A stretch of DNA of 64,000 nt. Source: Parus major (Eukaryota > Chordata > Aves > Passeriformes > Paridae). How positions within the stretch are numbered: the stretch's first letter is position 1; every line of letters starts with the position of its first letter. The stretch spans positions 14,338,010 through 14,402,009 of the forward strand of contig NC_031781.1 of NCBI RefSeq assembly GCF_001522545.3. Reading direction: 5' to 3'. Position numbers and translations under genes: made by a program. Under the pieces are notes generated by a model. It was not told the DNA's origin. It ran no database searches and saw only the letters and a program-made list of their open reading frames with translations. Of the stretch, positions 54,801-64,000 are shown one piece after another.

Positions 54801-57786
54801 TACCTCCTGAAGCGAAACATAAAATACTTCCCAATTTTTATGCTTTAGAACCTCCTCTGAACAACAAAGCCTGATCCATTGCAAAAGACTTCCAGTGGAA
54901 GGAAATGATGATAAACTGGAGGGTTATGCCATAAAGAATTGCCCAGAGTTACAGGATGAGCCACCTGCACAGCAATAAAACCCCACTTGGATGGAGCACG
55001 GTTAAGGGTTGAGCAGCAGCAGCCTGGCTGCTGAATCAGCAGTGAGCACTTCGGGGCAGCCACTAATTCCTGTCTGGAGATTGAATCACACTTGTTACTT
55101 TATTACTGAGAGAACTTCTTAAAGTGTTATTTTAGGTGTAAGCTGTGAATCTGAAGGAGACATTTCCACACTCAAAACTTTCAGGTCACGTTCAGAATCA
55201 GGAGCAGGCAAGAGCCTTCTTGGCGTGGTACCTTTGGTATCGCTCTCAATCTGCATGGGTGAGTGAACCAGCACTGAGGTGGTAATTCAGCATTTGCTGC
55301 TGCAGAAATGCACTTAACAGATCATAAATCCCTGGTAAAACTCTTCTAAGAGCACCTCACCTCATCTACTGTATTCATTCATAAGGTGCTCCCCCTTATT
55401 TTCTGTGCATTAATAGTGATTCATATTTCTACACTAAATTGAAACAAATGGCCTTTCAGCTGAGAAGGGCCAGAAAAACCCACAGAGCTCAGGCATTGAG
55501 GTTGAAAAGAAAAAAAAATAAAAAACCATCATTATTTATACACCAGGCCTGAAAATTTTGAACATTTGTGACAAATATGCTTCTGTTGCTCTCAACTGAA
55601 TCCAGATCAGCAACAATTGTAAATGCAGCAGCAAGCTCAGCCTCTCTCTCATTTTGGCCCTTTCAAGTTTCTGGCACCCTCAAAGTTTCAGCCCTGAATT
55701 TCTTGTGGAGAAGAAAAGTTCCTTCACCCTCGGACATCTTTGCAGCCCAGGACAATTCTGACCTGGGAGACAGGGAGGTCACACAGCCACAGCTGCATCC
55801 CAGGAAGGGGAGCCTGCTCTGCCATGGAGAGACAAATCAGACCCTTCTACCTCACAAAGGATCTGTTTTATTATTTCCTTCCTCAAAAAACTGAGGTTTA
55901 AGTTCTGTTCCTCTTCTTAAATCATGTGATATCATTTGTGTCCATACAGAGCCTACAGCATCATGACAGTGGATAAATGATGAGATTTCTCCAGAGAAAG
56001 TGGCAACCATACCTACCCAGGTGAGCCTAAGGAACAGAATACCTGATACATGTGAGGCAGAAATACAATGGAACATGCTGCTCAGGCAACAAGAGAGGAA
56101 GATAAATAGAAGAAGGAAAACTGTTGGCCTTAGATACCTCTGAAACACATTTGAACTGGCCAGGCACAAAGCTTCAGAAATGTGATTTGCCTCATCCAGA
56201 TGGGTGCTGGCAGATGTGGAGCCGCCCCTGTGCTTTGTGGCCACAGTTAATCGTGAACCCAGCTAACTAAAAGCTGGAGATTAACCACTCCTACTCTCTC
56301 ATTGACCCATAGACCTCTTTTCTTCCCCTATGCCATTTTCAAGAAATACTACAAGCTCCCTGTTCTTGTCTCAGCTGTTTTCCTTGTTCACCTCTGAGAA
56401 TCCACAGACACCAGAGAAGGAAATTGAGGCTGTTGGGTGGTCTCTGGGAATGGCAGCAGAGAAGCAAGGTGAGCCAAGGTGAGAGGAGGGACCTGCTGGG
56501 AGGACAAATGCAGAATATTTTCCTACTAAAATGAAAAATCTCCAAGATAAAACTATATAGCTGATTAACAGCCACACACACAGACTTTGTTGTGTTTTTG
56601 ACGAGGCTCAGGAGGTATGTGGACAAAGAACAGAGTAATGCAGCATCCTCACTGTTTTCAGTGAGGTTTGGATTAGCATCATGCTAAACACTTTCTCTGG
56701 TTCTGTGGCCAGATCAGTGTTGACCCAGAGTTAACTGGCTGACAATCAAGCTGTAACATTAAAGCTACGTCCATAAAAGCCTCTGCTTGGCAGTGACCTT
56801 AAACCAAGTGCCCAGAGCAAAGCCTCAGCTCCAGAGAGCTTTCCAGAGGTGAATGCAGGCGAGCAGAGACATCCCTCTGAGCCAGGCATTTTCTGCCTTG
56901 CACACAAAGGCACTGCTGTGCTGGGGCACTGTGCACGATGTGTTCCAGCAAGGAAGGGCAGGGAGGAGTGTGAGGCCATCAGTAGTAGCAAGAAACGTTG
57001 ATGTTGCCACGTAGGCTTTAAATGAAAACACAACAACAAAAAATAAGAGGAAAAAAACCTCCTACACAACTGAAGTGAATGGAGAATGAAATCTCTGTAA
57101 GAGAGTGCCACAGGGTGCAGCCTCTGAAGGATTTGGTGGAAGTCTGAGCGTTTCCATCAATGAACACAGACTGAGCTACGTGAGCAGCCCAGGAAAGGCA
57201 TCCCAGGAAAGCACAGCCTGCCTGGAGCCCCCTGGATAGACTGGGGAGCATTGTTCCTTCCCCTTCACACTGAGGATGCCAGCAAGCTCTGCCTTGTCTG
57301 GGATGCAGGCAGGGCTGGTGGGAGCAGCACAAGTAGGGCAGGGGGTGAAGGAGAAAGTCTGGCCACAATACAAAGAATGGGAAAATCAAGATGAAAAGCA
57401 CTTGCAGTCTTTCACTCCAAAGAAAAGACTCATTTCTGGAAATGAGATGCACATCTCTCTGTCTCCTGAAAGGAGTTGCCATATGTTCTAAAAGTAGGAT
57501 ATAATATTTGAGCTGTAAAAGCCAAATCAGCTTGAGAAACAGACGGCATTACAATGCTTTAGCAGAACAAGCCCCCCATAACAATATGCCAACAAACTCA
57601 TTTTCTAGAATGGCACTAGGAAAATATTTGCAAAATCTGAAACCCATTCCCTAAATACAGCATTTGGTTCTTTCAGAATGGGAAAGAAGTGCCACACATA
57701 TGCCAGAATTGGGGAATTGTAAATAGCTCTTCATATTCTTTGATTTTTTTTTTCTTGCTTTTTTCTGTAATTTTTGGATAGTGGTG
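48846..57786. other. Intronic stretch, no gene recognised
   Basis: I see no exon, no recognised transposon and no CpG island. It holds an A-rich purine run at about 50,395-50,435, an (AAATA)n-like patch at about 51,715-51,743 and short TAAGTAAA repeats near 54,025-54,042. A segment at about 53,690-53,960 is compositionally balanced, with several TAAT and ATAAAT cores, and could be a conserved non-coding element, but a single sequence cannot show that. Confidence 0.55.
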
Positions 57787-57787
57787 T

Positions 57788-57899
57788 TTTTTTTTTTTTT
57801 AGCTTTCTTTTTTTTTAAACTTGACCTCAAATTTCTTGAGCAGTTTTTTTTTTTTTAGCTTTCTTTTTTTTTAAACTTGACCTCAAATTTCTTGAGCAG
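57788..57899. repeat. Exact 56-bp tandem duplication
   Basis: Two head-to-tail copies, 57,788-57,843 and 57,844-57,899. Each consists of a T13 run, AGCTTTC, a T9 run and then AAACTTGACC through to CTTGAGCAG. I find no difference between the copies, including the lengths of the T runs. This is either a very recent slippage duplication in a T-rich tract or an assembly or sequencing artefact. Confidence 0.95.
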
Positions 57900-60800
57900 T
57901 CATTCTTGTTCTTCCTTGGGTGCTGGAGGGAAAAATTCCCATGGCCCAGCCAGGTCACCTCTGAATTTTGATCAGGGTTGTAGTTTTTCACTCTGACCTC
58001 CCAGACTCCAGGACACACATCAATATCAACAGTGTAATTTCCAGAAGTCCTGAATAAATAAAATCTAACACTGACAACCTGTGATTGTCAGGCTATAAAC
58101 ACTAAATGAAGATATTGTCAGAACACTAGAATTTTGATGCTGTTTTTCAAGTATTTTTTCTCCCCTCACAACTCTCTCTATCATATAAAAAATGTTGGTC
58201 TTCTTGGAAGAAACCAGCTGAAACTCATGTGTTCATGGGAAGATCTGTTCAAAGCATGTTCCAGCTGCTTTTGCCTGTTCTCCAGTGTGGTTGGATGATA
58301 CACTCTCAGGTGCACCAGTGTCTGACCAAAGAAAAATAAATTATTTTTTTCATCTGCAATGTATCCATTTACAGAGTGATACAGGTTGATTTTCCAACTT
58401 GCCCAAAAAGTCTCCCAGAACCAAGATTTACCAAGGAACAAATAAAGCCAGAAACAAGACTTGCTGTGGTCTCGACTTAGCAAGTAAAGGCCCTTCTCCT
58501 TCTACATTATTTTCAAAGAGCACAACTCAGCTTAACCTCAGATGGACCTCTCTCTTTTTTTTTATTTCTAAAATATAATTACACATTTATGCACATATAG
58601 AATAGATGCCAAACTACTAACACAGAGTACAGAAAGGCAGGCAACAATGCTGTGTGATTTAGAAAATCAGACTCTCAAAGCTGAATATAATTATGAGCTA
58701 AATCTGTTGGGAAAAAACATTTAAATGGAAAAACGTGTATAACAGTTGGGAGCTGTTGAAGCACATTTTACAAGAGGCCCAAAAAGCCACAAAAATTGGG
58801 TAAGGAGGTCACACTGGTTTAGAAACAAACCTGGCTTATAGGGAAAGTGACTGCAGCTTTTTTTCAGTTTCATGCTGTAGACAAAGGGAAAATAAGATCT
58901 CAGCAACTGGACTAGCTCTGCTTAATTACTCTAACTGCAAACATTTTTGTTTTATTTTTATTGTACCACTGGAAGTGTTTTCTGAGGGTTGGAGGATATT
59001 CTCCATCCCTGGAAAATGTTACATCAACATTGAATGTTTTTCTTGAAAAATCAAGATTAAAGAGAAATTGATTCCAACTAGTTCTCTAATGTCCTGAGCT
59101 ATTACTTGGAAATGTGATTCAGGAAGACAGTGTTGAATAGGCAGGTAAAGGATCTGGAAGAATGGGGGAGCCAAGAGCAATTTAAAAGAGTTTAGAGCAA
59201 AATGATGCAATGAGCTGAATCTTTTGAATTGCTCAGGTGACCAAGAGCCAGGGCAAGTTGGGAAAACCTTCCTGGTTAAAGGAAAGTGTTAACATTGCTA
59301 TTCTGCTGTAAAAGCAATTCAAAACACAGCATTGTGGGCATCCCTTTTGTGCAGGAAATGGAACTGAAATTCTAAAATCAGATTTTACAGCACTGACAGA
59401 ATGAATGAGCTGGCTGGAGCAAGTGAGAATTATGGCAGTTTGGTTTTTAATAAAGTACCACGACATCTTATTGGCAAAACTCAAAAGTTAAAGTGAGAAG
59501 TGAATGAGGACAACATTGCTGTTATCTATTGCACATAAAGTCACGTGAAGCAAAAATGCTCTGATTCTTGGGACTATCACACAGAGCAGCTCTTCTCTTC
59601 TGCAGCCTTCATGTTAAAGTCTGGCTAAAGGCAACAGCTAAAATATTGAAAAACTCACATTTAAAACCAAAAAACAACCTGTATAGTGTTGGTCTCTAAC
59701 ATAAATATAATCCTTCATATAAAGAGAGTTTGGCAATAAAAGAATAAAAAAGCACATGAAAAAGCTTACTAGGGTCTGGAACAAACATCTTTGCCTTGGT
59801 CACAAGGTCTTGTTTTCTTAATGAGTTTAGGAGTGCCTGTATCATGTTTTTGTCACCCCAACTTTTCCCTTGAGAAACAAATATGAATATTGCAGATGGT
59901 AAAACCCATATTTTCTTGAGCAGGAAATAAATGTTTATATGCAGCATATAGCAAAACATACATTTCCAGAGACAATAGTTACAAGATTTAGACTTATTAG
60001 TGCATGAATTTTTAATGGAAAACATGTTTTTGGGGGTAAGAATTTTAATTACAAAGGAACAGCATACAACTTGCTTCTTTAGATATAAAGCAGAGCAGTT
60101 CTGCAGCAGAATAAAAAGGTCTCTTTGGATGAAAATAGAATACTGGAATAAAGAGAAAACACTCAGCTTGTGTGTATGCGGGGTTAGACATTTTCCTGGT
60201 AATGCTTTTGATCCCAAAATGACATTTGTCAGAAGGGAGCATTCCTCAGGAACGTGACATTCCTGCAGCCATCAGACACAGCTCTGACGGCGCCTTTCCA
60301 GACCCTGCCAGGCTGCCCTGATCCCAGACACAGCTCCAAAGGGTCCAAAACTCACTCAGTCAAGCCCTTCTTCTGCCCACATGCTTCTTCTTTTCCCCTT
60401 CTTACAATCTTTAGACAATGCACACTGCAGGAATAAGAATTAGCACACCCATCTAAAAGAGGGGGTTTATGAAAGGCCTGATTTTCCCACTGCAAACGAA
60501 AAAGACTTGACCAAAGTACCAGTTCAGTTCTGGAGATACAAACAATTGGTACCTCCAGAATGAAGTTTCACAGATTCTGGTTTGGTAGAAATGGAAATAC
60601 AAACTTTTTGTGGCAAGTGGGGCCTCCCTTATGTGAGCACATCTACTCAGCTGCAGGCATCTTGCACTAAAAACAATTAACTGGAAAATACAAAACCAGA
60701 AGTGGGCAAAATAACAGTTTCTCAGAATTCCAAGTGGAAAAAGCCACTGGTTTCATTCCCATTACATTACTCTTTCCAGCAGCACAGAAGGTGGCTTTTC

Positions 60801-63800
60801 TGTATATCCCAAATGAATGAAAGACTAACAGGAAAAGCAGAAATGAAATGTTTAATCAGGCTTTGCTGCTGCCTTTGGCATCATTGGATTTTCCCATTTT
60901 ACAGGATACAACAAGTAGACCTGACCATTCTTTATGCCCATTTTTACCAGTAATTTCTGGCTCTCCAGACTCACATGGTTCTAACCAATTTGCAATTCTT
61001 CCAGGAAATCTTCATGTTCAAGCAGCAGCTTTACTGTCATTGCCATTAAAACCAACAGCCACTTTATTTTTTCTTATTTTGATAAGTGTTCTGATGATCC
61101 AGCTAAAGAGTACAAGAGAGGCAATAGAAAACAATAGAAATCAGTATTAATTGTCTAAATACCAATTCTTCCTTCTTAAGGTTTTATTCTTTAATTTTGG
61201 AGAGCTCTTCTTGTGCCTTCTCGGCTGGTTTGCTAACAAACACTTTTCAGCCTCATTTAATCAAAAGCATTTGGATGGAGATCCCTAACACTGACTCTGA
61301 AATGGAAAGCTCTAATCAACTTCACCTCAGACTCATTTTTATGCTTCTCTCACTTTTGGGAGGGCACAGGCAAAGCCCTGGAAGTTGTGCAAAGCTGAAG
61401 GAGTTTTTAAGTGACACAGGTACACTGATGCCTCCTATGCTCCCTCTGCTGATGGAGGGGAAAATCAAGCTGTGGAGGTCTAAACTGATCCAGCAAAAGA
61501 TGCAAGAGAGCACAGAATGGGCCTTGCATTTCTTCTGAGTGAATGTCACTCTGGTTTCTGCTTTTATGCTACTCTGGCATTTCAGAAAGCCCTACCTCCA
61601 GTCATTAAGTCATCAGGATTTTTTTCTGCTGGCTTAAAGGGACTTTGGTCAGAACCTCCAAGCTTGGCAAGAAAAGGTGTCAGACAAGCAGAATGCAAAA
61701 GGAATAATTATTTATCAAAGGAGCAATCCAGAACAATGCACTGTTCCTGCTTGAACACAGTCCCACTGCCCCACTTTTAGAGTCTGAACCAGGGCAGATG
61801 AACAAAGGAGGAGCTTTGGCAGGCAGGCTGGTTTTTAAACAGAATAGAGCATGGTGCACAAAGGCATCCAGAAGCTCCAGATAAAGAGTTCACAGAGGGG
61901 ACTCAAAATCCCAAAATCTCCCCCAGACAGGAGCTGCACTGCTGTCCCCAGCTTTGGGCTACTCACACTCCTCTGCTAAAAAGCCCCATGGTGAAGCCTT
62001 CAGAGTCCTAGAAATAAATTCTGCTTCTGTTTCTGAGTGAGTCTGGCCAGGCTGGCCTGGTAAACCCACCACCTTTGACAGGTGTTTTTTCACACTTCTG
62101 TCCTTTTTTTTAAAAAAAAACAACTGTGTGCCTAAATATTAATTGATTCGTCTAATTTTACGTTTCTTTTAGTTTGGTCTTCCTTTTAAGTCACAGCCTG
62201 TTTGATAGTTAAGCTTTTAAAAGAAATTTAAGGAGCTTGACCCTTTCATGATATGATGCTGCCCTGGTCCTGCCTTTGCACCTCTGCTCAGAGCCAGAAA
62301 TTCCATTCAAAGGAGGTGCATCCACAGCTGCTGCAGAAACACCATGTACACATCACCCTGCTCTGCCAGCACAGAAATGGCAGATGCATCTACACAGGCT
62401 GACAATTGATTTACTCATAATTTGCACCCCTTTGCAAAGGAACTCGACTTCCTAGCAATCAATGAGAAAATAACCTTGTTAGCAAAAAATCCAATGTTCT
62501 TTTAAATTAATCAGTTCTTTTTCATCCAAACAGTACAGATAATGAGAGAGATGATGACATTTTACATGACCTATAAAAAGTAGTGTTTCTATTTTAGGCT
62601 CTCCTTCGTAAGGGTGCCAGGATGATTATGTTTTGTTTACTGGACAAAATAATCTCTTATTTGTTAAGGCTTGAATGCAATTTCATACAGTACAAAATTT
62701 TATCTTCTATTGTCTTAATTATCATCTGGAGAGTTGAAGCATGAAATGATGGCACAGAAAAAAATTAATATTAATGTGTTCTAGCTGCAATTTAAAGAGA
62801 AAGGACTTGGAGCTTTCTTTTGCTCATGTGCTTAACATGCCACATCAGACTAGTGAATTATATCCCATTTATCTGCTATTGTTTTACCAAGTAGCATGAA
62901 GAAAACAGACACCAACCTTCTGTAGACTCACTACATTCCCAGTGTTCAAACACACAACCTTCTCCACTAATTTCCTTTTACATCACTTGCTAAAAAGTGT
63001 GAAAAGGTTTCCTGCTTAGGATGGTGTGCAACAATACACTATTGTTTTTAAAGTTCTTTGCAGGACACCTTTGTCACCTGCAGCATGTTCTCATGCCAGT
63101 GTGAAAGCACAGGCAGCAGGAGCCTTTTCTCATTTATCTCTTTGCATCCTGATAGGCAGAGAATTCAGTGTCTGGGGGAAAAGGTGAATTTATCCCGGGA
63201 GGAGATGGCAAAAAAAGAGAAAATCTTGGATGATGAGCAGTGCACAGAGACACCAATGGGTTTTCTACCTTCCCAGCTAGAAATCAAAGGGGAGCCCAAT
63301 GAATGTGCTGATTTTAAATTAACAAAATGCATGGTCTGACCACTTCAGATTCCAGAAGTATCAGTAGGGTTTAAAAAAGACAGCACATAGATGCAATGAT
63401 ACATGGTTTAATTCTTTTGCTGTTTCAGCCCTGACCTTTCCAGGTCTGAAAAAGAAAGGGAGGAACTCAAAGGTTTAGTTTCCCTTTTTTTGGACAAGAA
63501 GAGCAATTGGATTGGACTTTGTTTCAGGGGCTCCATACACACTGTTAGAAATTAAAAAAAACCAACAAAAACCAAGCAAGGAAAGTATCAATTAAAAGAA
63601 GACTGATTTCCAAATCTGAACTGATATGACAGTCAAGACACTAAAAAAACCCTAAAAAAATCTCTATTTTTAGGCAGATAAGTAACATGAAAACATAGAA
63701 ACAAAGAGTTTGGATGGCTTATCAATGCAATTCCTTTCAAATTAAGTTTTAATGCAAAACAAAATGCACTAAGGCATGTGTAAACACAGCAATGATGATA

Positions 63801-64000
63801 CAAAAGATCCTTTTCCCCTTATGGTGTTAAAACATGACATAAATCATGTTTATGCCATGACTATTTTAAGGCCATGGTTGGGTACATCTAAATATCTTTC
63901 TCACAGTTTTTTCCCTGTAGAGTTCTTTTTGTTTGTTTGTTTGTTTGAACAACTTTGCAAAATCCCAAAATGCATAATTCTGCTTTAGCAGCTCCAAGTC
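57900..64000. other. Intronic stretch, no gene recognised
   Basis: Nothing gene-like with splice support. A short (GTTT)n run lies at 63,931-63,946 and an A/T homopolymer patch at about 62,105-62,120. A plus-strand frame at 63,058-63,339 is open with a protein-like composition but has no family resemblance; it is treated under rejected items. Confidence 0.55.

Noticed and set aside
63058..63339. Plus-strand 93-codon frame with a charged, protein-like composition
   Set aside because: No domain or family recognised, no convincing exon boundaries matching the frame, and it is antisense to the inferred gene. A protein search would settle it; any strong hit in other birds would overturn this.

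Overview
This is a window of vertebrate, almost certainly avian, nuclear DNA. It is AT-rich, CpG-poor and intron-like, with very few recognisable interspersed repeats. The one clear transposon remnant is the 3' tail of a CR1 LINE (48,722-48,845) of the kind that dominates bird genomes. No dense coding, operons, rRNA, tRNA or CRISPR were seen. Open frames are short and look like chance frames. The longest (minus strand, 48,478-49,344) runs through a minisatellite and the CR1 tail and is not treated as a gene.

One coding feature is well supported: a 117-bp internal exon on the minus strand at 47,349-47,465. It has a textbook acceptor (pyrimidine tract then TTTGCAG) and donor (GTAAGTGA). Its translation is the start of the guanylate-kinase-like domain of a MAGI-family inverted MAGUK. 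By remembered family sequences it fits MAGI1 better than MAGI2 or MAGI3. Flanking MAGI exons (the PDZ0 exon expected above 47.5 kb, the rest of the GK domain expected below 47.3 kb) were not found. The simplest reading is that the window lies inside the very large 5' introns of MAGI1, transcribed right to left.

Layout. 1-47,348 is the intron downstream of the exon. It holds two CpG-rich patches: a diffuse one at about 7.2-8.5 kb containing a TCCA microsatellite, and a compact CpG island at about 35.1-35.9 kb. Both are candidate internal promoters or enhancers. It also holds an (ATT)15(AAT)5 microsatellite with a perfect 30-bp palindrome (14,186-14,245), a TA-rich patch (23.9 kb), a perfect CRE palindrome overlapping an E-box (22.88 kb), a 9-bp-arm inverted repeat (28.4 kb) and a G/T-rich low-complexity block (46.65-46.79 kb). 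47,466-64,000 is the intron upstream of the exon. It holds a 23-bp minisatellite, the CR1 tail and an exact 56-bp tandem duplication at 57.8 kb.

No novel multi-gene system is visible. The points most worth a second look are the CpG island with three copies of one SOX-type octamer, the possible alternative first exon near 8.2 kb, and the frame-neutral GK-domain exon. Conservation, expression and repeat-library searches could not be run, so all regulatory calls are inference.
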